Assembly: GCA_963585895.1 (NCBI GenBank)
Contig: OY757904.1
Coordinates: 23,367,896 to 23,431,895, forward strand
Direction: 5' to 3'
Origin: Sepioteuthis lessoniana
Lineage: Eukaryota > Mollusca > Cephalopoda > Myopsida > Loliginidae
DNA length: 64,000 nt
This document shows positions 55,816 to 64,000 of the stretch, piece after piece. Below the pieces are notes generated by a model. That model saw only the letters and a list, made by a program, of their open reading frames with translations, had not been told where the DNA came from and did no database searches. The translations under genes and the position numbers were made by a program. Each line of letters opens with the position of its first letter. The first letter of the stretch is position 1.

Positions 55816-56184
55816 GCAATTCTTATATGTATATATATATATATATATATAGGGGAGTGCAACAGAAAAACTTTCCACATTTTAAACTATGAGCTGCGTT
55901 GGGCCTTTAAACTTAGTCAATTGACAATGGTAACAACATCTACCTCATATCGTATTTTTTTTCAGATTCAAGCAGTTTTTATCAAGGGTTGGATCGGTGT
56001 ACAAAATGACACCGTCCCTTTGCTGTTGAAATGCTCTTTTTTAGGACTAATGAATATGTAGTCCGACATTTCATGTAACGTTAGAATGATGCTGTTCCTG
56101 ATAGAACATCGGTCCTATTATAGGAAAAAATTCTATCTATATGAAAAAAATTCTATCTATGAAAAAATTCTATCTATATGAAAT
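55816..56184. other. No gene recognised
   Basis: Contains a small tandem repeat AAAAAATTCTATCTATATG near 56140-56180. Confidence 0.45.
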
Positions 56185-56512
56185 GACTGGCGGCAACACC
56201 CCACAAGGTACCAACTATACGGCCACCTGCCTCCCATCACGAAAACTATCCAAGTTAGACGAACCAGACATGCAGGATACTGCTAGAGAAGCAAGGATGA
56301 ACTCATAAGTGATGTACTCCAATGGACCCCCACATATGGCCGAACAAAAGCTGGATGACCAGCTGGAACATACATACATCAGCTATGTGAGGATACGGGA
56401 TGTAGCCCTGAAGACCAGCCAGAGGAGATGAACGATAGGGAGAAGTAGCGAGAGAGGTTCAGGAGTATCCGTGCTAGCGGCACGACATGAGGATGATGAT
56501 GATTATTGAATA
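56185..56512 (+). mobile_element. RTE-type LINE, 5'-truncated 3' end
   Basis: TGGCGGCAACACCCCACAAG, ACGGCCACCTGCCTCCCATC, GACGAACCAGACATGCAGGA, ending GATGATGATGATT. Several stops. Confidence 0.8.
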
Positions 56513-56880
56513 AGCGAGAAACTTAAAGTAATTATGAACTCTTTATTCTCTGTCTACCTATTCTTATTCTATCTTATATACCTTTTGACACACACACACA
56601 CACACACACACACACAAGCCCTTGACCTACTTACTAAATCTATACTGCTTGTTCATCACTCCTGGTAGGTCCTCTCGACTGCATCTCGTGTCCATACTGA
56701 GATGATGCATGTAAATCTTTGCTGTAGATAAGACATATTCCATTGTAGGAATATTTCAGGATATTAAAAACTTCCACGTCCAACAATAGAAAAAGGCCAA
56801 CAAATTCCTTATAGAAAATGTTGTACTTTACCATGATGATGAATTAATATACATAAACAACTTTAAATGGTCTAAAGTGG
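56513..56880. other. (CA)n and unassigned sequence
   Basis: About 14 CA units at 56588-56616. No gene. Confidence 0.5.
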
Positions 56881-56884
56881 ATTC

Positions 56885-57225
56885 TGCAAAGAAAAATTGA
56901 CGAACATTTTTCTAATCCAAAGCTTCAACTAGTACGTTGGATCACAGTTGATAACTATGAAGTTACTTGCTGTAACTTTCGATTTGAGCATCGACACATG
57001 GCACCCTCATAGAAAACTGACAAACCAACAGATATACATTAATATCAAACTGAATCATACACCCTTTATCACACAACATATTTACAAATCTATTGCTCCC
57101 AGGCTATCAACAAATTCTAAATATATTGTTATTTGAACAAAGTTAAACAAATTACGATGTGGGACTCAAAAATTACGGACTATATACAAAACGGAAAGAT
57201 ACACAAGAAAACAATGACCTGATTA
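56885..57225 (+). pseudogene. Penelope-like element RT, C-terminal part
   Basis: Plus frame: AVTFDLSIDTWHPHRK, YINIKLNHTPFITQHIYKS, IAPRLSTNSK, then NYDVGLKNYGLYTKR. This is the region after the RT catalytic core of Penelope-like polyproteins (FLD-type strand, PHRKP-type turn, NHPP-type motif, IxxRLS motif). No GIY-YIG domain follows. Stop at 57134 and a frame change break it. Confidence 0.62.
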
Positions 57226-57425
57226 TAAAATAAATTGACACTGAGGATGAAGTTCCCGTCCTGGAGGCTGCGAGAATGTGAAGTTTCAAACCCAGATTGG
57301 TTGTACCTGTCAATGACCAATTTATGGGGACAGATACAACCGTTTAATTATTTACTTAGGATTATTTTTATTACTTAGTTGACATCATACTGCTGAGTGC
57401 AAATTATTTAGGAATGCTCGATTGA
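57226..57425. other. No gene recognised
   Basis: No supported feature. Confidence 0.4.
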
Positions 57426-57429
57426 TATA

Positions 57430-57597
57430 ATTAATAATGTTAAATAGCAATAATTGAAACCCTTTAACTGTGTTCGCTCAAATGATTCATTTCAGATAGA
57501 ATCGTTAGTGTTTGACAGGAATACTTGAAACCATTCAAATGCTGACAAAGATGAGCTCGAAAAATATGTTAAAATAAAGTTGTGTACAACCTATTCG

Positions 57598-57660
<63 letters not shown>
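57430..57660 (+). repeat. Minisatellite units then (CA)n(TA)n
   Basis: GAAACCCTTTAACTGTGTTC and GAAACCATTCAAATGCTGAC repeat the 12930-13420 core. (CA)n 57600-57629 and (TA)n 57630-57660 follow. Confidence 0.6.
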
Positions 57661-57662
<2 letters not shown>

Positions 57663-58930
57663 CAGAAAATAGAATTGCTACAATTTTAGTACTCATTTCT
57701 GTTTACGCAAAATTAAACCTTTAGTTTAAATGCTTGCATTACAGTCAACAAAGACACACACCGAAGATAGGTCGATATTTCCCGAAATGAAATAAATACC
57801 ACGTGTAATACCGTTCTTTATTTATAGCTTGTATATCTTCCTTGAACTTTGCCATTGAATTCGAATTATATGTCGCACTTTTAAGAATATTAATAGACTG
57901 CATAATTTTTCATCCGACCACCTAATTTGCTAGCATTGTACCCAGGTCAAAATCGGCATCGTCCTTCATGGTGTTGCAATTTTATTTTCCATCATTGCAT
58001 TTCAGAATGAGAGTGTAATCTTATATAACACAATACTTTTGTGCATGTTTGAAAGAAAAATAAAATGAGAGAGATGTTACGTATGACAAGCGAAGTTATA
58101 CGAACATATCTGTACATACGTTGGTATTTACATGCATAAATTTATTTAGGAAAGACAAACCGCAAAGTGTTATTGTTCGGTCCGATTAACTCAACGTTGT
58201 CACTGCGATACAGAAACATTATACATGTATACATTCTAAAGGTATCTTTATCTACACGCGATTCTGGTTCAGCATACCTAGGCTTTCGCTATCTGCATTG
58301 TGTCCGAACAGGAGATCTCTGACGCTCATGACATTGTCAATGCCGGACAGACAATTTGCAATTCCAATAGATGCTATTCACTTCTTTTCTTCCGAATGTG
58401 CCTCTGGCTAGGCAAACACTTAATGTCCAAAGCTGAAAGAAAAACAGAAGAGCATCTTTGAGATTTGAGAGTTGCAGGTTGACTTGTCTTGCGAATTGGC
58501 GTTTTGCGTATCACATGAATATTATTGGCCCTTGTTGATCCACACCGGAAATACTTAGAATTCACCACGAAACTTCGTTTTATTGTTAGCATCACATGTA
58601 GATAAAAAGTAGATGCATTTCTTGGGTGAAAACTTTTTCGAGCTTTTTTTCTCTGTGAAATACTACTTTAAAACAAAATAAAAAACCTTATATCGATTCA
58701 GTCAGCAACAATGATTGATATGCATGGAAATAAATCACGGTTAACCTTCATTGACCTAAGAGATGTCATGAAGGGGAATTACTCGACAAGGCACTACGAA
58801 AACCAATTATGGGAAAATCCAACCACCGTTCCCTCCAAATAAATAACGCACTCAAATATTTGTTGTCTTAATTTCTGAATGCCTTGTTTTATCAACAGTC
58901 AAACTTTAAAAAGGATTTCTTGGTTGAATC
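57661..58930. other. No gene recognised
   Basis: 57745-57800 has a faint hammerhead-like order (CGAAGA..GGTC..GAAATG) too decayed to call. The 73-aa minus frame 58374-58595 shows no domain. Confidence 0.4.
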
Positions 58931-58939
58931 ATTTTTATG

Positions 58940-59050
58940 CCCAAATAAACAGGGGTCTCGAGGAAGGCCGGAGAAGAAAGCGGCCGAAACATTGTGAGAA
59001 AACAATAAAGACGAGGGCAATAGTTCGAAAACTCTTATTGATAAAAAAAG
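58940..59050 (+). mobile_element. Single arm of fold-back family 5
   Basis: GAGGAAGGCCGGAGAAGAAA, GCGGCCGAAACATTGTGAG, AACAATAAAGACGAGGGC, AATAGTTCGAAAACTC match the right arm at 34165-34255. Stem II GGCC/GGCC is kept (58966-58969 with 58982-58985), but the CTGANGA box is disrupted. Confidence 0.55.
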
Positions 59051-59425
59051 CACTCAAATATATGCACAGTTATATATATATTCTTTCAGGGACGTTCGAA
59101 TAAATTCTTAAATAAAAACGTTTTCTTCCTTAATTCCAAGGCAAATCAATTAGTAAGTCAGGAAACAATTATTTCTTGTAAAAAATATACATTTGATTAT
59201 CAAACAATAAGTTTTTCGCTTCGAACAGAAATATTTTAATAGGGCTGAAAATAACTAAACCGAAACAGAAAAGCGTTGAATAGATTGATGTTAATAGCAC
59301 GTCAATCTATATAGAGTTTTAATGCTGGAGGTCAGAGAGTTATGTTCATTGTAGTTTCATATTTATATCTATTGTGTATTTTTTTGGACGAATAACTTTT
59401 AAAAGATCTGACTCATATATGGTAC
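59051..59425. other. No gene recognised
   Basis: AT-rich. No supported feature. Confidence 0.45.
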
Positions 59426-59429
59426 ACTA

Positions 59430-59620
59430 TCACATGCTACCACTCCAGGTCAGAGTGTTTCTTGGAATAATGGCAATGAGAGTGTAACCCACATTCCCCA
59501 GAGCTGTACAATTGAAGCTTCACCGTTAAATGCGGTTTAAGGTTTTAATCAGGACAGCAATTTTATGCACGGTCCTAATTTCTCTGTAGGGGATACCGTG
59601 TATTTTGAGCTCAGCTCAGA
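59430..59620 (-). repeat. Interspersed repeat R1, 5' block
   Basis: GCTACCACTCCAGGTCAGAG, GTAACCCACATTCCCCAGAG, TGAAGCTTCACCGT are R1 words inverted. Confidence 0.5.
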
Positions 59621-60095
59621 TCTTAGCTTTTGCGTTAGCCACCTCAATTATCAGGCTCGCCTTTTTTATTTCTATTAACTATTTTATCTGTCTTATTTTA
59701 TCTTATTTGTCCGCGTTCCACCCGAATACGAAAATATACAGCTTTGAAGAAGGAATAAAAAGTGCTATCAGATCCTCATCCAGATGGTCAAGTCAGAAGT
59801 ACCCTGGAGTGAGATTTGGACGGTAGTCAGAGCTAAAAAAATTCTACGCTGTTATCCAAAGCTGAATCATTTTTGCATCTATAATTATCACTGTCTTTTT
59901 TTTCTTGAGTAAATCTAAAATACAGCATAAATTAAGGTTTTATTCTTTTTTACTGTTGGAAATTGTTGCATCGTTGTATCTATAATTCTTACATTGTACA
60001 ATAAAGCAGAGTCGTATCATACCAGGTTATATCTTCATATCGTAGTTAATTTTATAAGATTTACCTGTGACCAAAACAGCACAACTATCACCAGG
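59621..60095. other. No gene recognised
   Basis: AT-rich. No supported feature. Confidence 0.45.
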
Positions 60096-60114
60096 GAAAC
60101 TCATATCATCATCA

Positions 60115-62544
60115 TCATGTCGCGCCGCCTGCGCGGATATCCCTGACCGTCTCTCGCCATTTCTCCCTATCATTCATCGCCTCCGGCAGGTCTTCAGGAT
60201 TACAACCCGTGTCCTCACATAGCTGCTGTATGTAAGTTCGTGCTGGTCGTCCCACTCTTGCACATCCATGAGTGGGGGTCCACAGGAGTACATCGCTTAT
60301 GAGCTCGTCCTTGCTTCTCCAGCAGTGTCCTGCGTGTCTGGTTCGTCGAACTTGTATAGTTTTTGTGATGGGGGGCAAGTGTCCGTATAGTTGGAGTCTC
60401 GTGGGGTGTTGTCGCCAGGACTTGTTTAATACTGCTCTCAACATTCTTGTGTAATTTCCGTCCAGCCTCCTCTCCAGCCGCTTCGTAAGCGTCCATGTGG
60501 TGCATCCATATAGCAGTATCGACACAACCGCTGCCTGGAAGAAACTGCGTTTCATTTTATCTGTTAGGTCCGACTTCCATATGATCGAGAGCCTATCGAT
60601 AGCTGTCCATGCCTTCGTCAGTCGTGTGTCGATGTCCTTCTCGGTTGATGAGACGCTGCTTCCTAGGTAGGTGAATTTGTCGACTAGTTTCAGAGAGGCT
60701 CCGTCTAGTGTGGCAATGTTGCCTGTTTGGTTGTAACACATATATTCGGTTTTGTTTGCATTGACATGTAGGCCAATGCCAGCTGCAGCTCGTTCCAGAC
60801 TATGTAGTAGTGTCTCTGCTTGATTAGGCGTATTCGCTAGTAACGCCAAGTCATCAGCGTAGTCGGCGTCCGTGATTGTTTTTGCGGGGTACCTTTTGCT
60901 TCTTCTCTTAGTCAGCTCAAAGCCATTTTCTCTGATTTTGTCGATCGAAGTCCTAAGCACATAGTCTAGACAGATGATAAAGAGGTACGGGGCTAGTGTG
61001 TCTCCTTGAAGTACTCCTGCAACAATGTCGAAGTATTCCGTGTCTCCATCTGGTGAACGTACTTTTACTTTGGTGTTTCTGTAGAGAATCATTATCGCTG
61101 CTACGGTTTCTTTTGGTAGGCCGTAAGCTAGTAGGATTTGCTCCATCTTCCCTCTGTGTATGGAATCGAAGGCCTTGGTAAAGTCGACAAATAGTAATGT
61201 CGCCTGTAAGTTTTTTGCCTGAACGCCTTCCAGGATTCTACGGATGGTCAGTATTTGTGAGGTTGTGGATCTATTTCTCCGGAAGCCATTTTGGTTTTTC
61301 CTAAGGATGTTTTCCATTTTGGGTTCTATGCGGTTTCGTAGTAGGGCATTGTAGATTTTGGCTGCTATGGATGTAAGTGTTATCCCTCGGTAGTTCTTGG
61401 CTAGTCCGAGGTCGCCTTTTTTAGGGAATGGAAGGATGCATCCCTTCGTCCATCGTTCTATCCTATTTTGACTATAGACTGCGTTGCATTGCCGGAGCAG
61501 CATATCGTCGAATTGTCTCGTCTTCCACACTTCTGGGGGGATCTCGTCTAGCCCCGCCGCTTTCCTATTTTTAATTCTTCTGAGAACCGTGTCGAGTTCT
61601 TCTTTGGTGAATGGACCTAGTTTTACGTCTAATTGCTTACTAATAATTCTGGTGATCGGTTCATCCGTTATTTCCGGTGGGTTTCCTAGTAGATTTTTGA
61701 AATGCTGTTCCCACAGTTTTATTCTTTCTTGTTGGCTTGCAGCTTTCAATTTTGCTTTGGCTGTGCTCTTCCTTCCACTTACTTCGTTTATTGTTTGCCA
61801 GGCTATCCTGGATTGCCTATCTTCCACCGAGTCTCTAATCTTATCTATCTGATTTTGTACGTATTCTGCCTGTTCTTTTAGGTATATTCCTGTTAATTGA
61901 TGCTGCGCCTTTTCTAGTTCTCGTGCATTTGTATTTGTTGGGTTCTGTTGATAGTTTTTGGAGGCAGTCTTCACAAGTGCACGTTTTTCTCTAGCCGCTA
62001 GCGTTTCCCAAGGGACTCTATATTTAGTTCTAGGTTTTGTTGGAATACACTTTTCTGCCGCCTCCAGGTGTGCTTCTACAAAATTTTCATATTCGTCATT
62101 TGGGGTGCCTATTTCTACCTTCTCTTGTAGTGCTTCGAATCTGTTTCTTAATTCTAATGCATATTTATCTCTAATATCTCTGTTGTTGAGTAGGGCCCAG
62201 TCATAGTGCTTGGTCGTCGCTTTACGTGTGGCGTTTTTTCTTAGGCTTAGTCGTACTTTGGCCGTAACTATTCGATGATCGGAGGACACACCCTCGAAGG
62301 AGGAGTATGCCTCGCAATTCATCGCACTGTTTTTCCATTTCCTGTTTATAAGGACGTAGTCTATCTGTGCTTTACTCTTATTCGCGTATGTGTAGGTCCA
62401 TAATTTCCCCTCCCTTTTTTGAAAGTTTGTATTGAGGCAGGTTAATCTATTTTCTATCATGAAATCTATTAAATGCTGTCCATTCCTGTTAGACGCGTAG
62501 TGTAGGCTGTATTTGTTGTGTCTGTTTTTTCCCGATTTGTGCAT
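60115..62544 (-). CDS. RTE LINE ORF: endonuclease end, RT and C-terminal region
   Basis: 809 aa; nicking and target-primed reverse transcription of its own RNA. Residues ~1-110 finish the APE-type endonuclease (QIDYVLINRKWKNS; SSDHRIV near residue 90 holds the catalytic D-H pair). ~320-620 is the RT: NRKAAGLDEIPPEVW, FPKKGDLGLAKNYRGITLTS, LLFVDFTKAFDSIHRGKM (first Asp, ~455), AGVLQGDTLAPYLFIICLDY, DADYADDLALLA (YADD, ~560). ~665-809 is the Cys/His-containing tail (RRTRHAGHCWRSKDELIS; YIQQLCEDTGCNPEDLP). No RNase H, as usual for RTE. The listed Met is not the natural start: the true protein begins in the upstream frame, which this one overlaps by 56 nt after a one-base frame change. Database relatives are often mislabelled craniofacial development protein 2. 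Confidence 0.92.
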   Translation of the reverse strand: MHKSGKNRHNKYSLHYASNRNGQHLIDFMIENRLTCLNTNFQKREGKLWTYTYANKSKAQIDYVLINRKWKNSAMNCEAYSSFEGVSSDHRIVTAKVRLSLRKNATRKATTKHYDWALLNNRDIRDKYALELRNRFEALQEKVEIGTPNDEYENFVEAHLEAAEKCIPTKPRTKYRVPWETLAAREKRALVKTASKNYQQNPTNTNARELEKAQHQLTGIYLKEQAEYVQNQIDKIRDSVEDRQSRIAWQTINEVSGRKSTAKAKLKAASQQERIKLWEQHFKNLLGNPPEITDEPITRIISKQLDVKLGPFTKEELDTVLRRIKNRKAAGLDEIPPEVWKTRQFDDMLLRQCNAVYSQNRIERWTKGCILPFPKKGDLGLAKNYRGITLTSIAAKIYNALLRNRIEPKMENILRKNQNGFRRNRSTTSQILTIRRILEGVQAKNLQATLLFVDFTKAFDSIHRGKMEQILLAYGLPKETVAAIMILYRNTKVKVRSPDGDTEYFDIVAGVLQGDTLAPYLFIICLDYVLRTSIDKIRENGFELTKRRSKRYPAKTITDADYADDLALLANTPNQAETLLHSLERAAAGIGLHVNANKTEYMCYNQTGNIATLDGASLKLVDKFTYLGSSVSSTEKDIDTRLTKAWTAIDRLSIIWKSDLTDKMKRSFFQAAVVSILLYGCTTWTLTKRLERRLDGNYTRMLRAVLNKSWRQHPTRLQLYGHLPPITKTIQVRRTRHAGHCWRSKDELISDVLLWTPTHGCARVGRPARTYIQQLCEDTGCNPEDLPEAMNDREKWRETVRDIRAGGAT

Positions 62545-63223
62545 TCATATCTCCGCCAATGACTAGCAGGTTGTGTTTCGGAATGCTACGTACTAGGGAG
62601 GATAGATCTTCGTAGAAGGTGGCTATTTCGTTTTCTTCGCTAACATTGGTAGGGCTGTAGCAGGAGATAATTGTTGCTTTGGGGTTGCCATTAAACGTTG
62701 CGGCCATCATCCTAGGTTGTATTCTCTCAATGCTGTTCAGTGTTTTTAACGCTCTCGGTCCTAGAAGTATTCCCACCCCTCCTACCGATGCATTGACAGA
62801 GTTTTTCCATGCCGATACAGTCACCAGCATCCATCCATTTCCAGTTTCGTGATACTTGATATCTTCGGTGTGCGTGTATCGGTGCTCTTGTATGCAAATT
62901 ATATCTATCTTATGTTCTACGGCTGATGCAGTTAGCTCTGATAGTTGACCTATTCTATTTAGGGTTCTCACGTTAAATGTCGCTATCTGTATTGTTTGTT
63001 TGCATTTTAGTAGTTTTTGTTTGTGTTTGAGCTCTGTAGCTGATTTTTCGAACACCGAGGCCAGGGCTCCAACCTCAGCAGGACGCGCCCCTTTTTTACC
63101 CGCGCGAAGAGCGATGCGGTTTATGGATCTGGTTTGAGTACTAGTCATGGTTATCTTTCGATGGCTGTTTTTGTTCTCATCTATAGAAGCCACTCTTATA
63201 GATGAGCAGCAGTAGTTCCCCAA
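62489..63223 (-). CDS. RTE LINE ORF: APE-type endonuclease N-terminal part
   Basis: 244 aa from MGNYCCSSIRVASIDENKNS. Basic N-terminus, then endonuclease motifs in order: IATFNVRTLNRIG (Asn), DIICIQEHRYTH (Glu), TIISCYSPTNVSEEN (Tyr/Ser-Pro), NLLVIGGDMNAQIGK (Asp and Asn). The frame then leaves the family sequence at an A-run (ATC GGG AAA AAA CAG, near 62522-62535) and ends 46 nt later. The remaining DHR motif is in the other frame, so this copy needs a +1 shift to make a whole endonuclease. The ATG lies inside the 5' hairpin; a later Met (MTSTQTRSIN) is possible. Confidence 0.88.
   Translation of the reverse strand: MGNYCCSSIRVASIDENKNSHRKITMTSTQTRSINRIALRAGKKGARPAEVGALASVFEKSATELKHKQKLLKCKQTIQIATFNVRTLNRIGQLSELTASAVEHKIDIICIQEHRYTHTEDIKYHETGNGWMLVTVSAWKNSVNASVGGVGILLGPRALKTLNSIERIQPRMMAATFNGNPKATIISCYSPTNVSEENEIATFYEDLSSLVRSIPKHNLLVIGGDMNAQIGKKQTQQIQPTLRV
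63178..63208 (-). promoter_or_regulatory. 5'-terminal hairpin of the RTE LINE
   Basis: CTCATCTATA, an 11-nt loop, TATAGATGAG: perfect 10-bp stem, identical at 48654-48684 in the other near-full-length copy. It sits just inside the 5' end and overlaps the first codons. Possible role in RNA processing or translation start; function is inference. Confidence 0.5.
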
Positions 63224-63242
63224 TCGAAAAAAAAAAAAATTA

Positions 63243-63600
63243 GAAACTCATATATAGACACATATATATGCTGAAACTGATCCTATATATATATATATAT
63301 ATATGTATATATACGATGCCACGACAAGATGATATATATATATATATATATATATATATCATCTTGTCGTGCCATCAGCATGGATATCCCTGACCCTCTC
63401 TCGCTTTCGTTCATCGCCTCCGTCAGGTCCTCAGAGCTACACCCCGTATCCACACAGAGCTGCTGTATGTAGGTTTGTGCTGATCGCCCTGCTTTTGCTC
63501 AGCCATGTGAAGGGGTCCATAGGAGTGTATCACTTTTGAACTCGATATATAAATATCGAGCTCATAAGTGATATACTCCTATGTGTGGCATAAAAAACGA
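63243..63600 (-). mobile_element. RTE LINE tail bounded by fold-backs
   Basis: 63355-63540 is an RTE tail (minus). On its left, GATGCCACGACAAGATGAT (63315) mirrors ATCATCTTGTCGTGCCATC across (TA)n. On its right, CATAGGAGTGTATCAC (63518) mirrors GTGATATACTCCTATG (63568-63583). The family tail thus reads in both orientations at each end. Confidence 0.65.
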
Positions 63601-63865
63601 GGTAGAAGTGAAACCACCATGAAAATAAATATTTACTTTATGATTTGGGTGCTTGATTATGCCATTTGTCTCCGTAAGTCAATCGTATAATTCTCACCTG
63701 ACAATGAATAAATAAATAAAATAAAATAAAAATGGTTACACACGTTAACTTGACTCATACAATTGAATGGTAGTTCCCATGAGGATCGACTATGTGACAC
63801 CCTGTGTCATAAGGTTTTATTCTGTTTAATCATTATCCCATCATCGACTTCAAAAATATGTTATA

Positions 63866-63902
<37 letters not shown>

Positions 63903-64000
63903 AACCCGTCCACTCGGGAAGGGTATGACACAAGGTCAATTTTTTAAGCAGAGTTTAACAGGTTTGAATTCAGAGTTTTCTTTCTAGACTAGTTGCCTCA
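63601..64000. other. No gene; (TA)n
   Basis: (TA)n at 63868-63900. The 74-aa plus frame 63763-63987 is a repeat artefact. Confidence 0.6.

Larger units (their letters stand above)
60107..63242 (-). mobile_element. RTE-type LINE, best copy, with 11-bp TSD
   Basis: About 3.1 kb, flanked by GAAACTCATAT at 60096-60106 and 63243-63253. 3' end is (ATC)n (plus strand) at the left; the 5' end is near 63230, where homology with the 45579-48690 copy also stops. Two overlapping frames encode endonuclease plus RT. A 10-bp perfect hairpin (CTCATCTATA/TATAGATGAG, 63178-63208) sits at the 5' end. The TSD and the long open frame mark it as the youngest LINE here. Confidence 0.93.

Noticed and set aside
58374-58595. 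73-aa basic small protein
   Set aside because: No family resemblance and no supporting signal; the length is expected by chance.

Overview
This window looks like an intergenic or intronic stretch of an animal genome that is almost entirely transposable elements. I found no convincing host gene, rRNA or intact tRNA gene. AT-rich sequence, many long (TA)n, (CA)n and (GA)n microsatellites, RTE-type LINEs, tRNA-derived SINEs, Penelope-like elements, Ty3/Gypsy debris and Tc1/mariner relics together point to a mollusc, most plausibly a cephalopod such as an octopus. The organism is inference.

Layout. 1-5 kb: inverted copies of an interspersed repeat (called R1 here), hammerhead-ribozyme elements beside (TA)n, and a nearly complete but broken Tc1 element (2217-3793). 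5-17 kb: a possible solo LTR, tRNA-SINE fragments, the end of a LINE whose 3' tail matches the SINE tail, RTE LINE tails and minisatellites. 17.8-19 kb: a ~785-bp palindrome with hammerhead-like cores in both arms, then another hammerhead element. 20-29 kb: a second SINE family, a deleted LTR element, an RTE tail with clear target-site duplications (TSDs), a mariner relic with telomere-like repeats at an internal deletion, and an inverted pair of hammerhead elements. 29-36 kb: an intact-looking tRNA-SINE, a decayed THAP domain and a Penelope-like reverse transcriptase/GIY-YIG pseudogene with a fold-back element inserted in it. 36-48 kb: a LINE/SINE chimera and two degraded RTE LINE copies. 49-55 kb: a decayed Ty3/Gypsy gag-pol split by a SINE, two solo LTRs of one family and a further insert. 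55-64 kb: more fragments and the best RTE copy (60107-63242), with an 809-aa reading frame and an 11-bp TSD.

How it fits together. RTE LINEs carry an APE-type endonuclease plus reverse transcriptase and end in (GAT)n. The tRNA-SINEs carry no protein and share a 3' tail with an I/Jockey-like LINE in this window, which suggests borrowed machinery. Penelope-like elements are known to carry hammerhead ribozymes. Here several distinct hammerhead-bearing sequence families lie in or near Penelope remnants, often as head-to-head pairs abutting microsatellites. That group is the most interesting content.
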